This document shows, in pieces, positions 22,201 to 30,358 of a stretch of DNA of 34,570 nucleotides (positions are counted from its first letter, which is position 1; each line of letters opens with the position of its first letter). The notes beneath the pieces were generated by a model. It saw nothing but the letters and a program-made list of their open reading frames with translations, was not told where the DNA came from and did not search any database. Both the position numbers and the translations under genes were made by a program. The stretch covers positions 1 to 34,570 of the forward strand of contig JAFXYK010000028.1 in NCBI GenBank assembly GCA_017541805.1, in the 5' to 3' direction. The DNA is from Paludibacteraceae bacterium. Lineage in GTDB: Bacteria; Bacteroidota; Bacteroidia; Bacteroidales; Paludibacteraceae.

Positions 22201-25200
22201 GTTGTTGCGCACGCCGATCATGATGGTAGAAACCTCCTCCAGCGTCGGATTACCCAACACGGTGATCTTGTTCTGCGGTTTGTCGTTCGCGTCGTCGTAG
22301 ATGATATACGGAATGGTGTTGCTGACGCCTTCGTTGCCTGCGCGTTTCGCTTTGTTACGTGCTGTCTTGGCATCCGTGAACACCTTCAGCGGGAAGTCGA
22401 ACATGTTCTGCGTCGGCCAAACAATCTCACGGTCTGCTACAGAGTTGTTGTTATACAAACCAGGAGGTGTGAGTGACAGCGGAATCTCGTATTCGTAATA
22501 GTTATTACGCAGGTCAGTACCCAAACGGATGAAGCAAGTCAGGTCTCCGTCTCTCAGTTCCGGATCAACCGCTTCCAGTTTCTCTGCGTGAACGAACATC
22601 TGCAGGTTCTTATACTGCCGCATGTCGTATCCGGTGTTCTTGTACATCGCACGTGCGTCGTGCGGGCTGAGATGCGAAACACGCATTACCATCGCTTGCT
22701 CATTCTGCGCAATCAGCTGTGCTTGTCCCGGGTCGGTCTGACGACTTACGCCCGGAGGCAGTACATAGTTAACCGGCGTGCGAGTGCTGTTCTCCTCGAT
22801 GTTCACCGTCTGTACATCCACTGTGGCTGAAGAGTTCACCGGCGTGCCTACCGGAGCCAAGTCGCGCGTATATTGACGCCATTCTCCGCGTACCAGATCC
22901 AGCGTTGCGAAACGCAGGTGCGTCTCTTTCTCACAGCCCGTGAGGTACATACGCATGAAGCGGATCGACTTCCAGTTACGTATCGAACCGATCTTCTGTA
23001 CGCTGGCGCTGTCACCGCGAAGAGGAATCTTGAACTGATACCAGGTCACCTCTTGTGTAGAACCGTCGCGTAACGTAACACGGCTTACTTTTTTCTCCGT
23101 GATATGTTGGCGACCTACTTCCATCATGTCGGGACGCAGAATAACCTTATATTGGTAGTATTTCTCGTACTCGTTAAGGGTATTGTCTAGGTTTATATCT
23201 TCCACATCAGGCGTGAGGGTCGATGCTGTTCCGTAACTCTCGGTCTGTTGTTCTGTGGCAGGAGAGTTGCCTTCGACACCATTGAAGTGTTTGTAACGAT
23301 CCAAGATCGACACTTCCTCTCTATCATAGTCCGAACCACGATAGTAATGGTAGTTATCACCTGCCGGGTCATTACGCGGACTGAATCGGTCGTTTGCCCA
23401 GGTGTTCCAGGTATCCGCCGAAACACGATTCTCCAGTTCGGTCAGGTACTGCAGATAAGCGGGCCAGGTCTTCTCTTGCTCACTGTTCAAACCGTTCAGA
23501 CCGACGTCTTGCATCGCACGTGAACCGGCTTCATTGCTGAAAGCAACAACTGTACTCGTCGTGCGCGGCACATAACCCCAGATAGTCGAATCCACGCGTC
23601 CTTGGTCTGCCGTACTTACCGGCATACCATGCTCGAACGCTTTCTTTCCGTCGCGTAAGATATCCTCACTGATATCACCTAAGTTGATATACAACTCACC
23701 TTCGTAACCGTCAGGATTCGTCAGGATCGGGTCCATCAACCAGAACTGGATATACTCGATGTTGGCTTTCTCGAAGTCGGTGTTATCCAGTCGCCGCATG
23801 ATACCTGCCCAACGTTTCTTTGGGCTCGTCATCTTACCGTCAGGACCCACTTCACTCGCATTGATGTTGTATTGTCCGCGTTCGGTAGGATAGTAAGCCA
23901 AGTTCAGGATCGGCAGTTTGGTATCTACGTTGCTGGCTTCCTGACGATTCGGATAGATCTCGTCCTGATAAACGATACGGGTGCGGTGATCACTGAGTGC
24001 GGCCAAGTCATTCTTGATGTGTGCCGGCGTATTAGACTGCGGATAACCGAAGATAGGATCTACGGCGAACCAAGCAAGATGTGCACGGTTCTTGTTGTAG
24101 GTCACTCGGTTGATGTCCTTCGATTCGTCAAAAACGATAGGCGTCGAGGCCAAGAACCAATAACTCGGATAGTGTACGTCAATATTCGTCGTGGTGCTCT
24201 CGAAATCATCGATATAAGCCGTACCCACAGATCCGACATCGTTTGTGTGACCCGGAATAAGGTGTGCGAATTCCGCGCTAATCTGGAAGGTGGATGGAGC
24301 AGTTGCGGTGATCCAAGGAATCTTGTCTATCGCGTTCGTTAACCATTGCATCTCGGTCTTCCAACTTCCGTTGACACCCCAGATAGTGTTCGCTAACGGT
24401 TCAGAACCCGTATTCACCTTCGTCGTCAACGGCCGTTCACGCAAGTGCATGATCGTTCCGCCGATAACCAGATCTTTGCTGAATTCGTACTCCAAGTGCG
24501 CACCGAAAAGGGACTTTCGTTGCATAGAGAAAGTGGACTGGTTCTCCAACTTCACGTCTACGTTTGTACCTGACTCCAGGATCGACGTGTTGAGAATAGT
24601 CACCGTTCCCATCGTATAATCGACGGTGTAATCCACGTTCTCGATGAGCGTTGCACCGCCGGCGGTGACAGTGACGGAACCACGCGGCACATTCATTGCG
24701 CCCAGGCGAATCTCACTGCCGTTGGTACCTTTGTATTTACCGGTGATATGGAATTTATTCTTCTCGCTTAACTCTTGCGCCACAACGAGTGTGGAGTCGT
24801 ATAACTCGGGGAAGCAGTATTTCGCCGTCAACCGTGGATCATTGTCCAGCATGTTGGCCAAGTGGCTGCCAAACGGTTCCAGTACGGGGAAGATGATTTT
24901 ACCGCTGGAGGCGTAGATGGTCAGTCCTTCGATGAAATCGAATCGTCCATCAGGCGATGCGTTATGCTTCTGATCCAAACGGTCCAGATTCATTACGCGC
25001 AGTAACTGCTTGCCGCTGATCGGACCTTCATTGAGATATTGCATGTCCGTTCCGACGGAGTCATTGCGGTAAGTGATATACAGTTCGAATTTATCCTGAT
25101 TGATACTCGTCGCGCCGAGGTTGTAGATGTTTTTCATCATCAGGTCCCATGTGCCTCGTCCTTTTTTATCCGGGGCATTGGCACTTGACTTCAGCATCTT

Positions 25201-26832
25201 CAGGGCCAAAGCATTCGGCGCGCGTAACTCTTCACTGCCGTCCGTAGAGAACTCACCGACCTGATATACCTTGCCGTTGTACGAAAATTCATAGGCTACG
25301 GCCAACACCTCGTCCTGGTTCAACGCCGATTTGAGCGAGATGAAACCCAGCGCGGTGTTCAGCGTATATTCACTACTGTTCAGCAGACGCGCCGATTCCA
25401 CTTTCTCAAAATCAGCACCGCCTGTCATTCCGTTCAGACCTTCCAACACGGAACTCGTCATTTGCAGGTCGCGGAAATCGGTCGTACGAACGGTAGCATA
25501 CAAGTCGTTTGTCTGATTGTCCGGCGCCACATTGGCAATGCCGCTCCAGTTAGGATTCAGCGTGTGATTCGTACTCTCACCCAAGTCGGTGAAGGCAACG
25601 ATATTACGTGCTTGATCGTAGTTGCCGCGTTTATTGGTGATCCATACCTCAATTTTGGTGATCTGTACACCGCTGGCGATATACGGAACGGATGCCATGG
25701 CCTCTTCGTAGTGATCGCGGAAATAATGACTCAAGAAGAAATGGCGGTTCTCGTCATAACTGTCTCCGCTGATATCGAATTTCGTCATCTGCGCACCGCC
25801 TTTACTGCTCACGGTCTGCGCCTCGCTGTTCTGCTGCGAGATGAGGGCTTGGATCTTCAACTTACCGAACTTCAAGTTCGTCTTGATACCAAACAGCGCT
25901 TTGCTGCCTCGGATCAGAGAGGACGGCAGATCCATCGTCACGTTTCCGGCTTCGATAGACTGAATGATATCATCCTCTTCGCCTTTATAGTTGAGTTTGA
26001 GGTTCTGCTGGTCAAACGAGAACGAAGCTTCTGTGTTGTACGACAAGTTGAAATTCAACTTCGTACCCACCTTACCTTGGATGCTCGCTTGGATCTTCTC
26101 GTCGAAATCGAAGATGTTGTTGTTGCGCGCACGTACAGTAAGAGACGGGTTCGCCACATATTGATGCTTGAAACCGAAGAGCAATTCCGCACTTCCCTGC
26201 ATCTTCAGTTGTACACCGCCCGGACCGAAGACTTTGTCTGCCGGACCGATGTTGAATTTCATATCCGTGATGTCAAACTTCTTCTCATTGTTATGCTCCA
26301 CTTCACTGACTTTTTGCTGCCAGTATTGGTGCATGATTTTTCGTTCGGCATATTGGTTATACTCCTCTTGCGTGAGCATGTATGGTGTGGTCACATCGGT
26401 CTCTCCGACGCGCGTGTGCAGGATATACGTGCCTGTCTCCGGCTGATACTCAACGGTAGTAGTGATGTTAGACGGATCGTTCAGGTCCATCGAACTGGTC
26501 GGCAGATTCAAGTCATCAAAATTCTGCGCGCCAAGTTGCTTCACCTTCGTCGGTGCCCAAACGGCGCTGTCCGTGGGCGCAGCTCCGTCTGTCAGATCCG
26601 TCGCCTCACTTCCTTCATAAGCTTGCGCAGTTCCATCATTGGTCGGCTTCGAAGCTTCCTTCGCCGCTTTCTCCGCCTCTTTGGCTTTCTTCGCCGCCTC
26701 TTTCTGCGCTTTCTCCTCCGCAACCAGTTCTTTCAGCGTCTTGGGCTTCTGTCTCTCCTGCGCAGCAGTCCATGTCACTGCCACAGGCAGCAACATAAGC
26801 AGCACTAATATGTATAATTTGTGTTTAAGCAA
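19243..26832 (-). CDS. sprA: T9SS outer-membrane translocon SprA/Sov
   Basis: SprA (Sov in Porphyromonas) is the giant beta-barrel through which T9SS cargo crosses the outer membrane; the known structure is a 36-strand barrel. The product is 2529 residues, in the range of SprA and Sov (about 2400-2500). It has a signal peptide (MLKHKLYILVLLMLLPVAVTWTAAQ), a Lys/Ala/Glu-rich stretch (about 28-62), SprA N-terminal repeats such as FNIGPADKVFGPGGVQLKMQGSAELLFG split across residues 185-215, and Tyr/Trp/Asn-rich beta strands to the C-terminal LNIKLMLTR. The start is TTG at 26832: no ATG upstream keeps the frame, and the next Met (residue 13) would cut into the signal peptide. It lies 23 nt after ruvA, a neighbour pair common in Bacteroidetes. 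Confidence 0.95.
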   Translation of the reverse strand: MLKHKLYILVLLMLLPVAVTWTAAQERQKPKTLKELVAEEKAQKEAAKKAKEAEKAAKEASKPTNDGTAQAYEGSEATDLTDGAAPTDSAVWAPTKVKQLGAQNFDDLNLPTSSMDLNDPSNITTTVEYQPETGTYILHTRVGETDVTTPYMLTQEEYNQYAERKIMHQYWQQKVSEVEHNNEKKFDITDMKFNIGPADKVFGPGGVQLKMQGSAELLFGFKHQYVANPSLTVRARNNNIFDFDEKIQASIQGKVGTKLNFNLSYNTEASFSFDQQNLKLNYKGEEDDIIQSIEAGNVTMDLPSSLIRGSKALFGIKTNLKFGKLKIQALISQQNSEAQTVSSKGGAQMTKFDISGDSYDENRHFFLSHYFRDHYEEAMASVPYIASGVQITKIEVWITNKRGNYDQARNIVAFTDLGESTNHTLNPNWSGIANVAPDNQTNDLYATVRTTDFRDLQMTSSVLEGLNGMTGGADFEKVESARLLNSSEYTLNTALGFISLKSALNQDEVLAVAYEFSYNGKVYQVGEFSTDGSEELRAPNALALKMLKSSANAPDKKGRGTWDLMMKNIYNLGATSINQDKFELYITYRNDSVGTDMQYLNEGPISGKQLLRVMNLDRLDQKHNASPDGRFDFIEGLTIYASSGKIIFPVLEPFGSHLANMLDNDPRLTAKYCFPELYDSTLVVAQELSEKNKFHITGKYKGTNGSEIRLGAMNVPRGSVTVTAGGATLIENVDYTVDYTMGTVTILNTSILESGTNVDVKLENQSTFSMQRKSLFGAHLEYEFSKDLVIGGTIMHLRERPLTTKVNTGSEPLANTIWGVNGSWKTEMQWLTNAIDKIPWITATAPSTFQISAEFAHLIPGHTNDVGSVGTAYIDDFESTTTNIDVHYPSYWFLASTPIVFDESKDINRVTYNKNRAHLAWFAVDPIFGYPQSNTPAHIKNDLAALSDHRTRIVYQDEIYPNRQEASNVDTKLPILNLAYYPTERGQYNINASEVGPDGKMTSPKKRWAGIMRRLDNTDFEKANIEYIQFWLMDPILTNPDGYEGELYINLGDISEDILRDGKKAFEHGMPVSTADQGRVDSTIWGYVPRTTSTVVAFSNEAGSRAMQDVGLNGLNSEQEKTWPAYLQYLTELENRVSADTWNTWANDRFSPRNDPAGDNYHYYRGSDYDREEVSILDRYKHFNGVEGNSPATEQQTESYGTASTLTPDVEDINLDNTLNEYEKYYQYKVILRPDMMEVGRQHITEKKVSRVTLRDGSTQEVTWYQFKIPLRGDSASVQKIGSIRNWKSIRFMRMYLTGCEKETHLRFATLDLVRGEWRQYTRDLAPVGTPVNSSATVDVQTVNIEENSTRTPVNYVLPPGVSRQTDPGQAQLIAQNEQAMVMRVSHLSPHDARAMYKNTGYDMRQYKNLQMFVHAEKLEAVDPELRDGDLTCFIRLGTDLRNNYYEYEIPLSLTPPGLYNNNSVADREIVWPTQNMFDFPLKVFTDAKTARNKAKRAGNEGVSNTIPYIIYDDANDKPQNKITVLGNPTLEEVSTIMIGVRNNGQHEASGEIWVNELRLSQFNEQGGVAAMANASLAISDIAQVNVAGRLETAGYGSIEANVLDRNMDNFYQLSVSAALEGGRLFPEKAKIQMPLYVSYSNETTSPDYDPLDTDIKLKETLATYDTKQEKDSIKQMTNTVHESTSFSVSNIKVNHHYTKKRDLFVDPANFAISASYNKQSEHSPELETNLTTDHKGSFQYSYNFNPKPWEPFAKVEKVSKVKLLKEFNIYYLPQSWSFNTNMHRTFSHMKMRDLTGSSAEAMDLTFSKDFTWDRNVDIKFDLTKNMKFSFQSAMNAIIDEGKYTPEILKGRYFDEQFNHDKYEAWKDTIQRSLAKWGSPYTYQQVFTASWNVPLNRVPGLDALTANASYNATYNWNRTASTTVGVDRGNTVSSLRTWQVDGSINFENWYGKSKYWKTMTQHYTGRAGRGRTFKPKTYTQTVEMTKGAAIEITHRLNSEQLIVTAADSTGKNVPISFKPVGNTKISVTPKTNCAKATITVTTKDPNQREPKQVAADMFAYLGTMVRRLQVTYRESSSLIVPGFMPEAGFMGQQKVNGSFAPGYDFAFGFFPENYIKKAQLNGWLSGDTSIVQPATRAETSDFDIKLTLEPLPGFKVQLSGKRYMASSTSIIYNYGDLQENMTGSYNITQVAIGTMFSRVGTQEENFSNSAYDKFLANRDILTQRVQDQYTGIILPSRGFMSDIPIGTKYDPNKHGRVSNNSADVLVPAFLSAYTGRDANRVSLNPFLGILRILPNWSVTYDGLGKLPWIRDHFKSVTLTHAYTCKYSIGSFGSYSTWVGADGDNMMIGFVRDVTTGAPSPSSAFDISNVTITEAFSPLIGLNMTMKNSLSLKAEYRQQRNLALNVTSVQLTEGHTKEFVIGAGYTIKNLNFITKKKDGGQKKVSNDLKLQVDVSYKDVMMLLRKVEEGITQASSGNKVLAIKISADYVLSQKINLQLFYDHQGTTPLISSSYPVKADNIGLNIKLMLTR

Positions 26833-26855
26833 TAAAAATACTCTTTTTCGGAAGA

Positions 26856-27461
26856 CTACAACATCGTCAGCGCTTTGCGAATTACGGCTTCTACAGTGAG
26901 AGCCGGCTCTGCTTTGAGGATCTTATCTACCGCTTTACCGCTGGCCGTTGCAGGGAATCCAAGCATCGTCAACGCACTGATAGCCTCGGCCTTGACACCG
27001 TTATCCACTTCCACATCCAGCATCGGCAGTTCGGTCGGATCGCCGCCTAAGTCTAACTTAAGCGCTTTGTCTTTCAAATCGACAATGATACGTTGCGCCG
27101 TCTTTGGACCCAGACCTTTCACCTTCGCCATCGCTTTGGAGTTGCCGGTAGCAATCAACATACGCAACTCCTCCGCACTGAAAGCACTCATGATCATACG
27201 CGCTGTGGCTGCACCGACACCGCTGACAGTGGTCAGTAACTCAAACAGCTGTCTTTCCGCTTTGACCGTGAACCCGTATATCTCATGGGCATCCTCGCGA
27301 ATGATCTCCGTGATGAAGAGTTTCACTTCTTTCTCTTCCTGACCTACCAAAGCTGAGTAGGTAGGCAGCGTAATAGCGATGTCGTACCCTATGCCCGCGG
27401 CCTCTACAACAGCCGTCGTCGGGGTCAATTCCGTCAATATTCCTTTAATATATTCTATCAT
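26856..27461 (-). CDS. ruvA: Holliday junction branch-migration protein RuvA
   Basis: RuvA binds four-way DNA junctions as a tetramer and loads the RuvB motor. The 201-residue protein has an N-terminal OB fold (MIEYIKGILTELTPTTAVVEAAGIGYDI), two helix-hairpin-helix motifs in the middle (LLTTVSGVGAATA near residues 75-87 and VKGLGPKTAQRIIVDLKDK near 112-130), and the C-terminal RuvB-binding domain (about 153-201: AEAISALTMLGF). It is the first gene of the ruvA-sprA-kinase operon and has its own promoter just upstream. Confidence 0.96.
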   Translation of the reverse strand: MIEYIKGILTELTPTTAVVEAAGIGYDIAITLPTYSALVGQEEKEVKLFITEIIREDAHEIYGFTVKAERQLFELLTTVSGVGAATARMIMSAFSAEELRMLIATGNSKAMAKVKGLGPKTAQRIIVDLKDKALKLDLGGDPTELPMLDVEVDNGVKAEAISALTMLGFPATASGKAVDKILKAEPALTVEAVIRKALTML

Positions 27462-27490
27462 AATGTATGATGTTGCACATAAAAAGCCGA

Positions 27491-27522
27491 CAAAATTACA
27501 AAAATAATTTTACATACGCAAG
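27491..27522 (-). promoter_or_regulatory. Promoter of the ruvA-sprA operon
   Basis: On the minus strand: CTTG (27519-27522, one mismatch to TTTG), 20 nt, TAATTTTG (27491-27498). Predicted leader to the ruvA ATG is about 26 nt. It would also drive sprA and the NadR-like kinase. Confidence 0.68.
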
Positions 27523-27578
27523 CGCGCGGGCGTTTTCTTAATAAAAAGTGTACTTTTTCGTAAATTTTCTGCTTTCTG

Positions 27579-27610
27579 CTTTCGCTTTTATCATTTTTTT
27601 TGTACCTTTG
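27579..27610 (+). promoter_or_regulatory. Promoter of thiL
   Basis: The -7 box TACCTTTG (27603-27610) is a perfect match; the -33 region (CTTT at 27579-27582) is weak. The box continues as TTTGCATGCTAATT, also found at the promoter near 32612. Leader to the ATG is about 17 nt. Just upstream are two and a half copies of the heptamer TTTCTGC (27566-27585) and the near-palindrome AAAAAGTGTACTTTTT (27543-27558). Confidence 0.65.
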
Positions 27611-27630
27611 CATGCTAATTATGTGCATAT

Positions 27631-28668
27631 ATGGCAAGAACGGAAATTTCAACAATGGGTGAGTTTGGGCTGATTAAGCACCTTACCAAGGATATCAAAC
27701 CCGTGCAACCGAGTACGAAAAAAGGGGTTGGCGATGACTGTGCCGTCATGGATTTCGGTACGAAAAAAGTGCTGATGACGACTGATATGTTGCTCGAGGG
27801 CATTCATTTTAACCTCGAATATGTGCCCCTCAAGCATCTGGGATACAAAGCAGCGGTAGTTAATTTCTCCGATATCTACGCGATGAACGGAACGCCGACG
27901 CAGATCACCGTCTCGCTGGGAATCAGCAAGCGGTTCTCGGTCGAAGATATCGAAGCCCTTTATTCGGGAATACGCCTGGCATGCGAGCGATACGGCGTGG
28001 ACCTGGTCGGCGGCGATACCTGTGCGTCCATGACGGGTTTAACTATCTCTATCACTTGTCTCGGAACGGCTGCGGCCAAAGATATTGTGTACCGCAATGG
28101 AGCCAAACTGAACGACTTGATCTGTGTTAGCGGCAACTTAGGAACGGCGTACATGGGATTGCAACTGTTGGAGCGCGAACGCATCGTAGCCCAAGGAAAT
28201 GACAAGGCGCAATTGGCTTTCGAAGGCAAAGAGTATCTGCTCGAGCGCCAACTGAAACCGGAAGCAAGAAGAGATATATTGGAATCGCTGCGTAAAGTGG
28301 GTGTCAAGCCGACGGCGATGATGGATGTGAGCGACGGCTTGTCGTCCGAACTGCTGCATATATGCAGCCAGAGCGGAGTAGGTTGCTGCGTATATGAGGA
28401 TAAGTTGCCGATTGATTATGAAGCAGCGGCTTTGGCAGAAGAAATGAACCTCAATATTGTTACCTGCGCGTTGAACGGAGGCGAGGACTACGAACTGCTG
28501 TTCACTTGTTCGCTGGACGACTACGAGAAACTGATCCCTGTCGAGGATCTCTATATCATCGGCCATATCACGAAACCCGAATACGGATGTAACCTCATTG
28601 GCCGAAACGGCGAAGAATTACCGCTCAAGGCCCAAGGTTGGAATGCGTTTAACGAAACGCATGCGTGA
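27631..28668 (+). CDS. thiL: Thiamine-monophosphate kinase ThiL
   Basis: ThiL phosphorylates thiamine monophosphate to the active cofactor thiamine diphosphate, the last step of the pathway. The 345-residue protein has the PurM/ThiL-type N-terminal ATP-binding half: GVGDDCAVMD (about 32-41), TTDMLLEGIHFNLEY (about 50-64), and KAAVVNFSDIYAMNGTP, with the metal-binding Asp residues. DLVGGDTCAS and, in the C-terminal half, MMDVSDGLSSEL and LNGGEDYELLF follow at the expected places. The C-terminal 17 codons overlap the convergent hddC-gmhB gene. The terminal LPLKAQGWNAF is a usual ThiL ending, so the overlap is not a product of a false frame. Confidence 0.95.
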   Translation: MARTEISTMGEFGLIKHLTKDIKPVQPSTKKGVGDDCAVMDFGTKKVLMTTDMLLEGIHFNLEYVPLKHLGYKAAVVNFSDIYAMNGTPTQITVSLGISKRFSVEDIEALYSGIRLACERYGVDLVGGDTCASMTGLTISITCLGTAAAKDIVYRNGAKLNDLICVSGNLGTAYMGLQLLERERIVAQGNDKAQLAFEGKEYLLERQLKPEARRDILESLRKVGVKPTAMMDVSDGLSSELLHICSQSGVGCCVYEDKLPIDYEAAALAEEMNLNIVTCALNGGEDYELLFTCSLDDYEKLIPVEDLYIIGHITKPEYGCNLIGRNGEELPLKAQGWNAFNETHA

Positions 28669-29787
28669 TCGCTGCGCAAAGATTTCATCAGATTTACTGT
28701 CACCTACCATTACCGAACGATGAAAATCGACTTCGGGGAAATCGTGTTGTGCTTGTAAAGCCATACCAATCTCCGGTTTGCGGTTCGGGCTATGAGTCGA
28801 TTCTAGGTCGGTACATACATAAACTCTGTCTATGCGACCACCTGCAGCCTCGATATCTGCTAACATGTGACGATGAACGTCCTCTAAATCGGCTTCGGTC
28901 ATAAAACCTTTTCCTACACCCTGTTGGTTTGTGACAATAAAGATACGTTTGTATCGTTTGGAGAGTGCCGGCATTGCTTCTAAAACACCCGGCAACCATT
29001 CCCATTGACTCCAGTTACGTACGTAATCGCCGATGATTTGTCGGTTCAGCACACCGTCGCGGTCAAGGAATAGAAATTCATCCTGAGAAAAGAGGGTCTT
29101 GAATTCTTCTTGCGCCCGAAAATAGTCTTCCGGCACACCAATATCGATGAAATAGTTATTGAAACGCAGTCCATAGAATGTCGGATCACCTGCCATCGGT
29201 TGCATCAGTTCTTTCTCGAAAGAGAACTTGGCCGGAAGGTCCATACTCATCAACCAATCACGGTGGATGGCATATATGCCACCATTGATGTCGCCGCTAC
29301 CAATGCTCTCATTCTTCTCACTAAAAGCGACGATGCGATCGTTGGCGCAAATAACGGATCCATACCTACTTGTATCTGCTACTTGACGCAATGCTACACT
29401 GAGGTGCGCGTTGTGCGATGAATGAAAATTATAGAAATTTTGCAGGTCAATATCGAAGAGAGTGTCGCCATTTAAAACGACGAAATCTGTGGATTCAATT
29501 TTTTGTGCTGCTTGCAGAATGGCACCACCGGTGAAGAGCGGGGTTATCTCTTGGGAATAGACGATTTCCGCACCTCGGTATAGGGAACCGAAGTACGATT
29601 CAATACACTCGTGTTTATACCCTGTGGCAAGAATGACACGGTGAATACCGGCATCAATGAGTCGATCGATGAGGTAGGTCAGGAAAGGTCTTCCATAGAC
29701 CGATGCCATAGGCTTCGGCACATCACTAACGACGTGGCTGAGGCGGGTTCCAAATCCTCCGGCTAATATGACGGCTTCCTTAAACAC
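28618..29787 (-). CDS. Bifunctional heptose-1-phosphate nucleotidyltransferase / heptose-bisphosphate phosphatase (HddC-GmhB fusion)
   Basis: The N-terminal half (about 1-222) is a sugar nucleotidyltransferase: EAVILAGGFGTRLSHVVSDVPKP has the GGxGTR...PKP nucleotide signature, and VVLNGDTLFDID the metal-binding Asp. The C-terminal half (about 232-389) is an HAD phosphatase of the HisB/GmhB type: FLDRDGVLN (motif I, DxD), VTNQQGVGKG (motif II), NRKPEIGM and MVGDSKSDEIFA (motif IV). Together they would remove the 7-phosphate and activate heptose 1-phosphate, probably to GDP-D-glycero-alpha-D-manno-heptose. The usual zinc loop of stand-alone GmhB (CxH...CxC) is reduced to one Cys (VYVCTD). I chose the GTG at 29787, which puts the family start at VFKEAVILAGG with an 8-nt overlap with gmhA; an ATG at 29832 is possible. 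The 3' end overlaps thiL. Confidence 0.88.
   Translation of the reverse strand: MFKEAVILAGGFGTRLSHVVSDVPKPMASVYGRPFLTYLIDRLIDAGIHRVILATGYKHECIESYFGSLYRGAEIVYSQEITPLFTGGAILQAAQKIESTDFVVLNGDTLFDIDLQNFYNFHSSHNAHLSVALRQVADTSRYGSVICANDRIVAFSEKNESIGSGDINGGIYAIHRDWLMSMDLPAKFSFEKELMQPMAGDPTFYGLRFNNYFIDIGVPEDYFRAQEEFKTLFSQDEFLFLDRDGVLNRQIIGDYVRNWSQWEWLPGVLEAMPALSKRYKRIFIVTNQQGVGKGFMTEADLEDVHRHMLADIEAAGGRIDRVYVCTDLESTHSPNRKPEIGMALQAQHDFPEVDFHRSVMVGDSKSDEIFAQRSRMRFVKRIPTLGLER
28643..28662. repeat. Hairpin inside the thiL / hddC-gmhB overlap
   Basis: ATGCGTTT (28643-28650) and AAACGCAT (28655-28662) form a perfect 8-bp stem with loop AACG, ending 3 nt before the thiL stop codon. Neither strand has a following T tract, so it is not a classical terminator. 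Confidence 0.6.
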
Positions 29788-30358
29788 GCGGGAACATTTG
29801 AGCTTCAACGATCTCGCAAATGATATGACCAAGCATGATATGCGACTCTTGGATGCGCGGAGTGTCTGTTGATGGAACGTTCAATAGATAGTCTGCCATC
29901 GATTTCATCTCTCCTCCGCTTTCTCCGGTCATGGCGACGGTGATAACACCTAATTCTTTGGCTTTGCGAAAGGCATTGCAGATATTTTTTGAGTTCCCGG
30001 AAGTGGATATACCTACCAGCACATCACCTGGTTTGCAGGCACCGTCAATCATACGAGAGTAGATGAGATCGTATCCGTAGTCATTGGCAACGGCTGTCAT
30101 ATAAGAAGTGTTGCAATGCATGGCTTCAGAGTTAAGCGGCGGACGATCGTAATAAAAACGTCCGGATAGTTCTGCGGCCAAATGTTGTGCGTCAGCCGCA
30201 CTACCTCCATTGCCGCACCATAGAATACGTTTTCCCTCGCGCAGCGCCTGTACCATGACGTTAGCAACAGCTTCAATACGGTCAAGCAATTCGATGTCGC
30301 TTAAGATATGTTGCTTGGTAATAATACTCTCTTCTATAGAACGAATTATAGTGTCCAT
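29780..30358 (-). CDS. gmhA: Sedoheptulose-7-phosphate isomerase GmhA
   Basis: GmhA converts sedoheptulose 7-phosphate to D-glycero-D-manno-heptose 7-phosphate, the first committed step towards activated heptose. The 192-residue SIS-fold protein has WCGNGGSAADAQHLAAELSG (residues about 47-66), with the zinc-ligand His and Glu, GISTSGNSKN (about 116-125), and QESHIMLGHIICEIVE (about 169-184), with the second zinc Glu and His. Length is standard. It overlaps hddA upstream by 13 nt and the HddC-GmhB gene downstream by 8 nt, so the cassette is translated as a unit. Confidence 0.94.
   Translation of the reverse strand: MDTIIRSIEESIITKQHILSDIELLDRIEAVANVMVQALREGKRILWCGNGGSAADAQHLAAELSGRFYYDRPPLNSEAMHCNTSYMTAVANDYGYDLIYSRMIDGACKPGDVLVGISTSGNSKNICNAFRKAKELGVITVAMTGESGGEMKSMADYLLNVPSTDTPRIQESHIMLGHIICEIVEAQMFPRV

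Noticed and set aside
26640..26750. Apparent short repeats near the sprA 5' end
   Set aside because: They encode a Lys/Ala/Glu-rich helix just after the signal peptide; protein low complexity explains them, with no exact DNA unit.
25462..26808. 448-codon plus-strand open frame opposite sprA
   Set aside because: It is antisense to clear signal-peptide and SprA coding sequence, has no recognisable domain or promoter, and is a by-product of the codon bias of sprA.
27543..27558. AAAAAGTGTACTTTTT as a terminator or operator
   Set aside because: It lies between divergent promoters, is mostly A/T, and could be chance; too weak to call.
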